64,000 nucleotides of DNA from Marinoscillum pacificum. GTDB lineage: Bacteria > Bacteroidota > Bacteroidia > Cytophagales > Cyclobacteriaceae. Below, in pieces: positions 21,201-29,200 of this stretch. How positions within the stretch are numbered: position 1 is the first letter of the stretch; the number at the start of each line of letters is the position of its first letter. The notes beneath the pieces are model-generated. The model made no database searches. It had not been told where the DNA came from and saw only the letters and a program-made list of their open reading frames with translations. The position numbers and the translations under genes were made by a program. The stretch covers positions 184,561-248,560 of the forward strand of contig NZ_JAMZMJ010000007.1 of NCBI RefSeq assembly GCF_024714495.1, written 5' to 3'.

Positions 21201-24200
21201 ACCCTAGAATTTGGACCTGATCAAAGTTTATGCTTTGGAGAAGAACTGATATTGGATGCTGGTAATTCAGGTGCTACCTATTTATGGTCTAATGGAGCCA
21301 CTTCTCAAACTATATCGGTTAATCAATCCGGTGAATATGCTGTATTAGTTGAGCTGGGTAGCTGTAGCGTTTCAGATACTGTTTATGTAACCATTGAGGG
21401 TGAGTTGTCCAATGATTTTGAAGTTGATGGAGTATGTAGTGGAGCAGCTACCAACTTTAATTATACTGGTTCTGAATCCAATTTGGAATACTTGTGGGAT
21501 TTTGGTGATGGAACCACTTCGGTTCAAGCTTCTCCACAAAAAATCTTTACTTCTTCTGGTATCCAATATGTAAGTCTGACCATAACAGATGCTAATGGCT
21601 GTAGTGCTACAATAACAAAGCCAGTAGATATTACTCCCGGGATTATCCCAGATTTTACTTTTTCAAATGCCTGCGAAGGAGCTGAGATGGAATTTTTACA
21701 AGCTTCTTCATACGCAGGTTTGGATAATTTAAGTTTCCAATGGTATTTCGGTGATGGTCAGTCGGCGTCTGGATCTTCTGTGGGTCATGTCTTCAATTCA
21801 GTTGATACCTATGTTGTTCGATTAGAAGTTACCAATGATTTTGGGTGTAGTGCTTCGATTTCCAAAGCGGTTAATATTTTAGAAAGCCCTGAGGTGTCAA
21901 TTGCCGATGTTGAAACATGTGAATCAAGTACAATCCTTGATGCTGAGAACATAGGTAGTACCTATTTATGGTCTGATAATAGTATTCAGCAGACTCTAGA
22001 GGTGACAACTAGTGGTTCATATGCTGTAATGGTAACAGATGTTAATGGTTGTTTTGCCACTGATACAGCTGAAGTGGTAATCTTTGAATATGACCAACCT
22101 GATTTAGGAGCAGATATTGAGGCTTGTGGAACCCTAGAGTTAAATCCATCTGCTGTCGCTGCCTCTTACGAGTGGTCTACAGGTCAAACCTCTTCAACAA
22201 TCGATATTCAAACCTCTGGAACCTATTGGGTAAAAACAAGAAGTGCTGATTTATGTCCAGCTTCGGATACCATTGTAGTAACAATTCATGAATTGCCGGA
22301 ATTTGAATTGGGTGATCCGTTGGAATTCTGTGAAGGAGAATCTGTAGTATTAAACCCTAATAGTTCCATCGCCATTGATAGTTATTCATGGAGTGATGGA
22401 TCAACAGAGGAGATTTTAGAAGTTTCCGAGTCCGGAAATTATTCTGTTGTATTGATAAGTACTGATGGTTGTGAGTATACTGATGACATTGATGTGTATG
22501 TTAATGAGCTTCCTGAGTCACCTTTGGAAGAGACTTATGCAGCATGTGAACGTATCGAGTTATTCGCCAACAATGCTGGTAGCTCATATGTCTGGTCCAC
22601 TGGAGAAACATCATCATCCATTGAAATTACGAATTCAGGAGATTATTGGGTGCAAATCAATAGCGCAGACGGTTGTTCCATAATTGATTCCACTTCCGTT
22701 ACCATAACTACGACACCAATTGTAGATCTTGGTTTTGATCAGGTGATCTGCGCAGGGTCTCAAATAACATTAGACGCTGAAAATGCGGGAGCTGTTTATA
22801 AATGGTCTACAGGTGATACAACTAAAACTATTCAAATAGCAGAGACTGGAGAATATGCCGTAGAGGTAAATTATGGCGGGTGTAGTTTAAGCGACACGAT
22901 CACAGTTACTGTTTTAGACGAGTTGGATATCGATTTTGAGTTTACAGAGGCCTGCAGCGGAGCAGCTACTGTATTTACTTATACTGGAGTTGAAAATGAT
23001 ATTTCGTATTCATGGAATTTTGGTGATGGCACTTCGTCTGTGAATGCTTCACCTTCCAAGATATTTAGTACATCAGGGAGCTTTGAAGTCTTATTAACCA
23101 TCACTAATCAAACAGGATGCTCTGTGAGTACTTCTAAAACAATGGTTGTTTCACCGAGAATCCAACCGAATTTTGCTTTTGGAACCGCCTGTGAAGGAAA
23201 TTCAATCAGTTTTACGAATGCTTCGATATACGCTGGAACAGATTCTTTAAGTTACCTATGGTACTTCGGAGACGGTACTACATCTACAGAATATGAACCT
23301 GCTCATACTTATATCTCCTCAGGGACTTATTTAGTAAGATTAGAAGTTTCAAACGAGAGCTCTTGTCTTGAATATATCACTAAAAATGTGGAGGTTCGAG
23401 ATGCTCCATATCTTGATTTAGGAGATTACCTGGAAAGTTGCTCAGAATCTATTGTTATTAATGCTGGATCTTATGGTGAAGCATATCGCTGGTCAGATAA
23501 TAGTTCAGATCAGATATTGGAGGTATTTGAAAGTGGGACATACTGGGTAAGGGTAACCGGTGAAAATGGGTGTGTATCAATAGATTCTGTTGAGGTTGAG
23601 ATATACGAGTATGATCACGCGGATCTTGGTGAAGATTTAGAAGTGTGTGGTGAATTTATTTTAGATCCGAACGCTCAGGCGGCTTCGTTTGAATGGTCGA
23701 CAGGTGACGATTCACCAACTATCACCATTAATGAAACGGGAACTTATTGGGTGCAGACTGTGAGTGATGACTTTTGTTTCAGTAGAGATACTATTGATAT
23801 GATTGTTAATCCTCTACCTGAATTCGATCTTGGTGAAGACATTGATTTATGTGAAGGAGAGGAAGTAACCTTGATTCCAAATAGTACGGAAGAGGCAGTT
23901 GCTTATTTATGGTCAACCGGTGAAACGACATCACAGGTCACAATAAGTACAACAGGCTCATATACTGCGACTCTCACTACAGCAGAAGGATGTGATTATA
24001 CTGATGAGATTGATGTCACTATTAATGAGCTTCCGGAGTCTGTTCTTGAGGATTATTATTTGGGGTGTGCTAGTTTAAGGCTTGAAGTGGATAGTCCTGA
24101 CAATGCAATTTTATGGTCTACCGGGGAGATTCGACCTTATTTGGACATCACAACTACTGGAACCTATTGGATAGAAATTAGAACCAGAGCTGGGTGCTCT

Positions 24201-25205
24201 ATCATAGATTCCACATTTGTTGAGATCGTTGATTTTCCAAATCCTGATCTTGGCCCAGATGTAGAATTATGTTATGGAGAAGAAGTAACACTTGATGCTG
24301 GTGTCTTCACATCTTATAAGTGGAATGGAATAGAAGGAGGAAGATATCTCGATGTGGGTGTTTCCGGGATATACGAAGTTGAGGTGACCAATGAATACGG
24401 GTGTGTTGAAACAGATGAAATAGAAGTCATCATTAGACCTTCATTAGGCCTGGATTTACCTGATGAACATTTGGTTTGTGAAGGTTCTGAATTTACTCTG
24501 GATGCTGGGGTGGCTGGTGAGGATTATAGCTATGAATGGAAATCTCCAGATGGTAAAACAGGAACTGATCGTTTCTTTGATAGCGAAATTCCTGGACTGT
24601 ATTATGTAACTGTTTCTGATCCATTCGGATGTAGTGAGACGGATGCCATGAATGTAGTTACAACTACTGAGAGTATAGAAGCGAGTTTCTTAGTGCCTAG
24701 TGTGGTAGCATTAGGAGATCGAGTTAAATTCATTCAATTGACAGAGCCAGAACCTGTTTGGTTTGAGTGGGATCTTGGTAATGGTGTTGTAACTGATTAC
24801 ATGTTTAACATGACTTACAGGTATCAGGCTATCGGTACCTATACCGTAAGTCTTACAGTCTCAAATGGTATATGTGAGCATAAAGTAAGTAAGGATATTG
24901 AGGTTGTAGAAGCGAGAACATTTGAGGCAGGAGAGGATAAAATAGAATTTGTTGGTTTCGAAGAACTTAAGGTTTATCCAAATCCTGCTAGTGAATTCAT
25001 TAATCTAGAATATGAACTCACAACAGAGGCTACAGTAGATATTCAAGTTTATGACTTGAGTGGATTTTTAGTAGCTCACCATGCTTTCGATAATAAGGAG
25101 GTTGCCCTTCAGATGGATATTTCAACCTACGCTTCTGGCACTTACATCGTGATCATGAGAGCTGGATCAGATATAAAGAAAATGCGATTTATTAAGATGA
25201 AATGA
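15228..25205 (+). CDS. 3325-residue PKD/Ig-repeat surface protein with type A T9SS sorting domain
   Basis: Signal peptide (1-22, 'LLTMAQMLFGQ'). An N-terminal region of about 320 residues without repeats is rich in beta strands. About 16 PKD-like domains follow, marked by 'YLWDFGDGT' motifs, and about 12 shorter Ig-like domains marked by 'YLWSTGETSS' and 'GTYWVxV'. Most repeats carry a cysteine pair, so they are probably disulfide-bonded outside the cell. Two adjacent blocks of 506 and 507 codons (21198-22715, 22716-24236) are homologous. The C-terminus (from about residue 3245, 'ELKVYPNPASEFINLEY', ending 'KMRFIKMK') is a type A sorting domain. Such proteins form long extracellular fibres in adhesion or gliding. 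It belongs to the operon; its stop overlaps the next start by the sequence ATGA at 25202-25205. Confidence 0.92.
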   Translation: MRLVSVVISLVLLTMAQMLFGQTNLYNKETQLTISEKAQLYISGDYQDDSDGTQRYLLLNGKLVLGGDFINNSENKLLNADQKNDPNDYGSLIMTGGNVSIDGDHGSLYVPSLTLSGSVNLTLGDDLEVQSYIDLAGGSILLNEKNIEYEEYQVSATVGEAIINESVNHTFSGTGVLTFPSYYDSTGVNEVNFRGTGLGFILDGSSSLPELKIKRVYDDQDKFSVTDGSFHSKRYYTIHVPLDEGQNIDLITIPELRFNYYQDEVENIDTPLAIYVRDTTDVEAWVRLETFGTISDSLIRVEDFSFVPDQELELVLAKKDCDEVPDAIPTTSQSDVLDGDTISICDASELILSSDEHFVRWIYQGDTTYASSLTIDNTDLSDETNNGDLETIKLFERSINGCQQEVTYILDLIEYPTASFEYPTSVCDLDTVVFDGSASSLNGEAGTLIYDWNFDDELSSSNTSSDEVTSHVFSDTSYAYNVTLIVTNQHNCSDEDSYDVLVNELPFVSFDLKDTVCQGSALEIINNSYGTDVQAGGQTSTSQLTYSWEFESGGTSSIRTPTYTYNTEGVKSVYLQVTDARNCVNDTTELIDIKPLPTASFEMLIDGGTFDETGVGVCEGVEITMNNESFEPRNGPLTYLWEFGDGEDTTLASPDHSFTPDISTSYNITLTTTTEFGCVDDSIRSVLIHPAPEGDQLFMYDPGGYPVWDACIDEQIQFQSNSFIQSGSIDSVSWNFGDYEYSDDVTANHSFASSGNYNIVQELWSDHGCRNEILTDSIFTIHENPLASFQFDATCDGDAVNFYGYEDPNRDYLFDWIFRSGETSELQNPSHEFPTDNQYSYDVLLTVTDSIAGCTDDTTRTVTISRATNIDLPSYAISMTGSYELDPVVTGSYPNLSTGSFYWIYKNDTVSTSSNLLAEESDNYNFHIYTVDGCYDAQTINVFIVAPHDFPSEKSDCDNVELNATVNHYPTTEGTLTYKWYYDGAPFANEARIEAIESGEYVSEVVFRYNGADYIHRDTIQVSVDSPPILDLGGDKSICEGEIAILQSNVYGGNTTWTWYNSKQEVVGTDSVYHASLADTYRLDIKKDSCESSTIVKVSIYPAPESGFTVSKSQVCEDEEITFQSQVNASQGDHIVDYLWDFGDGTSSSLQNPDKSFTNHGIYTVTLTVTSSSGCSDSYSSDVTVYPNPIVDFDFASSCEDQSIGLVNNTVIAGGGTLKYTWDFGDSTGSTLFNPDKTYSQPGTYVITLSVEGPNECILSESQSITIHPKPTGSFHFENEDNDIITGACENELIYFINNTIDPNSGVLDYSWDFGDGQSSILPNPTYSYANSGSYPVILTVTTEEGCEYTLENTIHVRPVPEVAFDFSPVCDGNVISFINNTTLDAGAFIKSYYWDFGDGNTSKEQSPDHTYNTYGSYNITLTVETTKGCAASLTKSVEIYRKPEFDLDEYVLSVSGSYLIDPAADPLSYIPAGSIFRWFDKDGEVSTNPTLEVSEYGVYHLTIESPEGCDSSGSITVYNLIPNELGGDLTVCGEYLLDATVLDAPPGSDISYSWFKDGASLDVTEPELLVTESANYRVDVVLTVLTETGHPSKSYSDDITINVQEPSDPIDLGGTIDLCRGSTVMLTSNVDADSYVWKNLTTNTTLGSASTQLVSESGLYQLETSSGTCNSTGTVEVVDASTPIAGFTADNEVCINSTVAFQNISFSDDLDNAIIAYAWDFGDGTTSTIENPDKSYASSGNFSVLLTVTGENGCTDTFTKSISVDDIPSPAFSASDVCLGEVVSFVDASINASNEDYTWDFGDGHYSSEKNPSHLYEAAGIYSVSLTLNNACEATYTDNISVLSSDPIFNSEDVFTCGSSMLLDAGVENSNYRWYDVGSNTTLATTQSYTENTDRLLGLSYTSVSGCPVVEEVTVHLNSTVQADLGLDRTVCESVILNPGAFPGATFLWSTGASSPTIEIINSGTYSVDITDQNGCTTSDAVVITVETAPTLEFGPDQSLCFGEELILDAGNSGATYLWSNGATSQTISVNQSGEYAVLVELGSCSVSDTVYVTIEGELSNDFEVDGVCSGAATNFNYTGSESNLEYLWDFGDGTTSVQASPQKIFTSSGIQYVSLTITDANGCSATITKPVDITPGIIPDFTFSNACEGAEMEFLQASSYAGLDNLSFQWYFGDGQSASGSSVGHVFNSVDTYVVRLEVTNDFGCSASISKAVNILESPEVSIADVETCESSTILDAENIGSTYLWSDNSIQQTLEVTTSGSYAVMVTDVNGCFATDTAEVVIFEYDQPDLGADIEACGTLELNPSAVAASYEWSTGQTSSTIDIQTSGTYWVKTRSADLCPASDTIVVTIHELPEFELGDPLEFCEGESVVLNPNSSIAIDSYSWSDGSTEEILEVSESGNYSVVLISTDGCEYTDDIDVYVNELPESPLEETYAACERIELFANNAGSSYVWSTGETSSSIEITNSGDYWVQINSADGCSIIDSTSVTITTTPIVDLGFDQVICAGSQITLDAENAGAVYKWSTGDTTKTIQIAETGEYAVEVNYGGCSLSDTITVTVLDELDIDFEFTEACSGAATVFTYTGVENDISYSWNFGDGTSSVNASPSKIFSTSGSFEVLLTITNQTGCSVSTSKTMVVSPRIQPNFAFGTACEGNSISFTNASIYAGTDSLSYLWYFGDGTTSTEYEPAHTYISSGTYLVRLEVSNESSCLEYITKNVEVRDAPYLDLGDYLESCSESIVINAGSYGEAYRWSDNSSDQILEVFESGTYWVRVTGENGCVSIDSVEVEIYEYDHADLGEDLEVCGEFILDPNAQAASFEWSTGDDSPTITINETGTYWVQTVSDDFCFSRDTIDMIVNPLPEFDLGEDIDLCEGEEVTLIPNSTEEAVAYLWSTGETTSQVTISTTGSYTATLTTAEGCDYTDEIDVTINELPESVLEDYYLGCASLRLEVDSPDNAILWSTGEIRPYLDITTTGTYWIEIRTRAGCSIIDSTFVEIVDFPNPDLGPDVELCYGEEVTLDAGVFTSYKWNGIEGGRYLDVGVSGIYEVEVTNEYGCVETDEIEVIIRPSLGLDLPDEHLVCEGSEFTLDAGVAGEDYSYEWKSPDGKTGTDRFFDSEIPGLYYVTVSDPFGCSETDAMNVVTTTESIEASFLVPSVVALGDRVKFIQLTEPEPVWFEWDLGNGVVTDYMFNMTYRYQAIGTYTVSLTVSNGICEHKVSKDIEVVEARTFEAGEDKIEFVGFEELKVYPNPASEFINLEYELTTEATVDIQVYDLSGFLVAHHAFDNKEVALQMDISTYASGTYIVIMRAGSDIKKMRFIKMK
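21198..24236 (+). repeat. Tandem duplication of a ~1.52-kb coding block in the giant PKD gene
   Basis: Copy 1 (21198-22715, 506 codons) and copy 2 (22716-24236, 507 codons) carry the same eight-module order: 'LDAGNSGATYLWSNG' / 'LDAENAGAVYKWSTG', then 'CSGAAT' PKD, 'ACEG' PKD, 'SDNS' Ig, 'AASYEWSTG' / 'AASFEWSTG' Ig, 'LPEFELG' / 'LPEFDLG' Ig and 'NELPES' Ig, then the next copy. Protein similarity is clear throughout, while the DNA has diverged considerably, so the duplication is old and kept in frame. Confidence 0.9.
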
Positions 25206-26296
25206 TGGCATTTAATCTACATATCGCTCTTCCTCTTTTATCATTATTCAGTTCGCACAATCGTTTAGAATTCGTGATAGAAGATAATGATCAGATGTTG
25301 TATGTTCCTGTCATTGTTCATGTCGTTTATCAAAACGAACTCCAGAATATCTCCTATGCTCAGATTCTATCTCAGCTTAACGTGATCAATGAAGATTTTA
25401 ATGGACGAAACTCGAATATTGGGGAAACCATAGGAGTATTCGAAGATCTTGCTGCGGACTGTCGAGTGCAGTTTTATTTATATGATCAGAACCATGATCA
25501 ATTTTCAGAGGAGGGAATAGTCCGTCAAAAGACCAATCACGGTGATTTTGTTAATAATGATCTGCAATATGAAGATTTGGGTGGAAGTAGTGCTATCCTT
25601 TCTGGAGAGGTTCTAAATATTTGGGTGGCAGATCTGGGAGGAGATGCTCTTGGTTATAGCCAGTCGTTGACCAGCCATCCAATAGAGGAAGTCGGTGTTG
25701 TGTTGGATTATGAATATTTCGGAACAGAAGGCACCGCTAAGTATCCTTTCGATGGTGGAAGGACATTAACTCATGAGATTGGACATTGGTTTGGATTAGC
25801 TCATCTCTGGGGATTGAATGGATGTGGTGATGGTGATAACATTGAAGATACTCCGGAAATGGATTCACCAATTACAAAATGTGAATTAGACCATGTTAGC
25901 TGTGGTAGTTTGGACATGACTCAAAATTTTATGAATCTGGCTGAGGATCAATGCATGACCTTCTTTTCAGCAGGGCAAAAAGAGTTTATGCGAAACTACA
26001 TCTTAACTGAGTTGCCAAATTATATACATGACCAACCAGTATTACGATCAGAATTGGCTGGCCAGTTAAAGGTTTATCCAAACCCTTCTAATGGCGAAAT
26101 ACATATCAGTGTACGTGAAAATGATAAAGTACAAGTTGAGGTATTTGATATTGTGGGGAGAAATATTCCGACTCGACTATCTAGGACCAATGAAGTCTGG
26201 AATTTAATAGCCGATTTTACAGCTGATGGGCAATATATACTGCAGATAGACATAAGCGGACGGATTTATACCAAAAGAGTGATTTACAAGAAATGA
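25202..26296 (+). CDS. M43-type (pappalysin-like) zinc metalloprotease with type A T9SS sorting domain
   Basis: 364 residues. The active site is His191-Glu-Ile-Gly-His195-X5-His201 ('HEIGHWFGLAH'), a full HExxHxxGxxH metzincin motif, followed by 'QNFMNLAEDQCMTFFSAGQ' (Met-turn region near residue 241), as in M43 pappalysin-like enzymes. An upstream 'VPVIVHVVYQN' and 'INEDFNGRNS' are typical of Bacteroidota M43 members. The end (from about 290, 'QLKVYPNPSNGEIHIS', last residues 'RVIYKK') is a type A sorting domain. The N-terminal hydrophobic stretch 'IALPLLSLFSS' is a weak signal peptide with no basic residues before it. The start overlaps the previous stop, and the stop overlaps the next start (both ATGA), so it is translationally coupled to both giant PKD genes. 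A role in maturing them or in digesting external protein is inferred from position. Confidence 0.9.
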   Translation: MMAFNLHIALPLLSLFSSHNRLEFVIEDNDQMLYVPVIVHVVYQNELQNISYAQILSQLNVINEDFNGRNSNIGETIGVFEDLAADCRVQFYLYDQNHDQFSEEGIVRQKTNHGDFVNNDLQYEDLGGSSAILSGEVLNIWVADLGGDALGYSQSLTSHPIEEVGVVLDYEYFGTEGTAKYPFDGGRTLTHEIGHWFGLAHLWGLNGCGDGDNIEDTPEMDSPITKCELDHVSCGSLDMTQNFMNLAEDQCMTFFSAGQKEFMRNYILTELPNYIHDQPVLRSELAGQLKVYPNPSNGEIHISVRENDKVQVEVFDIVGRNIPTRLSRTNEVWNLIADFTADGQYILQIDISGRIYTKRVIYKK

Positions 26297-29200
26297 GGAG
26301 AGGAAAGACTATAATGGCTAAGGTTTTTCTTTGGGCTTTGTTAATAGGAAGCTCAATGACTGTGCTTGCACAACCAACGGTAAACTGGACAGCAAGTCCT
26401 ACTTGTGTGGATTCAGAAATGGTTTTTTCTAATTCATCAACTGCGAACGGTTCTCCAATTGCAAGCTATGCGTGGGATTTTGGGGATGGGGAAGGATCTG
26501 CAGTGAGAAATCCAATTCATACATTTGATGCTACAGGAAACTACAATGTAAAGTTAACAGTGATTGACGATAATGGTGATCGTGCTACTTTAACTCAGTC
26601 CGTAACAGTTCATCCTAAAGCAAGTACTTCTTTCAACATTACCACGACAAATCATTGTGTGGGAATAAGTCAATCATTCGATAACATTAGTACTATTGGA
26701 AGTGGAAGTATAAGTTCTAACTCATGGAGTTTTGGAGATGGGAGTTCTTCTACTTTAACTGATCCTACTCATACTTATACCTCGGCAGGAACTTATACTG
26801 TGACGCTCACCACGACCTCTAATAATGGGTGTGTGGAGTCCTTCTCAAGAGAGTTAACAATCTACCCAAATCCAGTTGCCGATTTTGTTATTCCTACATC
26901 TGCTTGTCTTGGAGAGACCGTGTCTTTTACAAATAATAGCTTCATAGAGTCAGGAAGTTTGAATTATAGTTGGAATTTCGGGGATGGGAGCGGACTTTCT
27001 ACCGAGATCAATCCAACTCACACATATGCCTCTGCAGGAACTTACAGCGTAACACTAACAGTAACTTCAGAAAGTGGATCCTGTCCAAGTCAAATTACCA
27101 AGCCAATAACCATTCATCCGGTACCTCAAGTAGATTTTACCTTTAGTGATATTTGTATTGGTGAAACCGCACTGTTTACTAATAACTCTACCATTTCAAG
27201 TGGTACCATGTCTCATGCCTGGACTTTTGGAGATGGTGTTTCTTCGACTTTGGCTAGCCCATCACATACTTATGACAACCCAGGAAGTTATCAAGTCAAA
27301 CTCACGGTAACATCGAATAACGGTTGTATTGAAACATTGACAAAAGAACTTAATGTCAGTCCATTACCAACGGCTGAGTATGAAGCCGTGACTGAGGTAT
27401 GTTTAGGAGATGCGGTTGATTTTACGTCTTTGTCAACGGCAGTTTCAGGTGGTTTGGTACATAGTTGGAGTTTTGGTGATGGAAATAGTTCTCCACTGGT
27501 TAATCCTTCTCATACCTATTCCTCTTCTGGATTATATACCGTCTTGCTTAATGTAGAATCAGACTTTGGATGTGAAGATACGTATAGCACACAAGTAAGA
27601 GTTCACCCTGTAAGTGTTGGAGGAAGTGTATCTGGTACAACTACACGGTGTGCAGATGATGATGTTACCTATACTCTCAACTTAACAGGTCAAACGGGTG
27701 ATGTCATTCGTTGGGAACGTTCATTAACAGGAGTTGATCAATGGGTTTCAATTGATAATACGCTTACATCTCTTGATTACAGTGACCTTCAGGAAACAAC
27801 TTATTTCAGGGCCATTGTTAAGAGTGGAATATGTGATGAAGCTCCATCTTCATCAGCGAGAATTCAAATTGATGAGCTAAGTGATGGTGGAGTGCTATCT
27901 GGAAGCAAAGAAGTGTGTTTTGGAACAAACTCTACCTTACTCGAATTAAGCGACTATAATGGAGTTATTAATGACTGGGAATTTGCCACCGATCCATCTG
28001 GGCCTTGGAATACTTTAGGCGTAAATTCTACTTCGTTCATAGCAACCAATTTATCTACAACAACATATTATAGAGTAGAAGTAATTAATGGAGTCTGTAG
28101 CCCTGATTATTCTTCAATTGCTACTGTAACAGTGACACCTGAAACAGTTGGAGGCTCAGTGTCCGGAGGAATTACCCGTTGTGCTGATGATGATGCTGTT
28201 TATACACTTACATTGTCAGGTCATGTAGGCAGTGTTGTGAGATGGGAACGCTCTCTTACGGATGTTGATCAATGGGTAAGTATTGCCAATACAACAACGA
28301 CATTAGAATACAGTGACTTGCAAGAGACCACTTATTTCCGTGCAATCGTTCAAAATGGGGTTTGCGAAGAAGAGGCATCTCTAAGTGCGGAAATCCAAAT
28401 TGATGACCTTAGCGAAGGCGGTGAACTTTCTGGAAGTACAGATGTCTGTAGTGGTACTAATACCACAGAATTGAAATTGTCAAATTTTACTGGAGATATT
28501 GAGAATTGGGAATCCGCTCCTGATCCTACCGGACCGTGGACTGGGCTAGGAACTACTACATCAAGCTTTTTTGCCACCGACTTAACTGTAACAACTTATT
28601 ATAGGGTAGAGGTGAAAAATGGAGAATGTGGCTCGGATTATTCTTCAATAGCTACTGTAAATGTTATTCCAGAAACAGTAGGAGGCTCTGTTTCGGGAAC
28701 AACAACACGATGTGCGGATGATGATGCGACTTATACGCTGACATTGTCTGGACACACGGGTGAGGTCATTAGATGGGAACGCTCACTGACTGGAAATGAT
28801 CAGTGGAGCAGTATCAATGTTACCACGACTTCAATTAATTACAGTGATTTACAAGAGACCACTTATTTCAGAGCAGTGGTGAAGAGTGGTGTATGTGATG
28901 AGCAACCTTCTACAAGTGCAAGAATCCAAATAGATGAATTGAGTGATGGTGGAGAATTGGCAGGAAGTACTGACGTATGTTCTGGAGCTAATTCTACGGA
29001 GCTTGAAGTAATTAATTATATTGGAGTTATCGAGGATTGGGAATCTGCTCCGAGCCAATCAGGCCCTTGGACAGGTTTGGGAGTCACCACAGAAACTTAT
29101 TCTCCGACTAATTTAACGAGCACCACTTTTTATCGAGTAAAAGTACAAAATGGAGTGTGTAGTCCTGATTATTCTTCAATTGCTGGAGTTACAGTGATTC

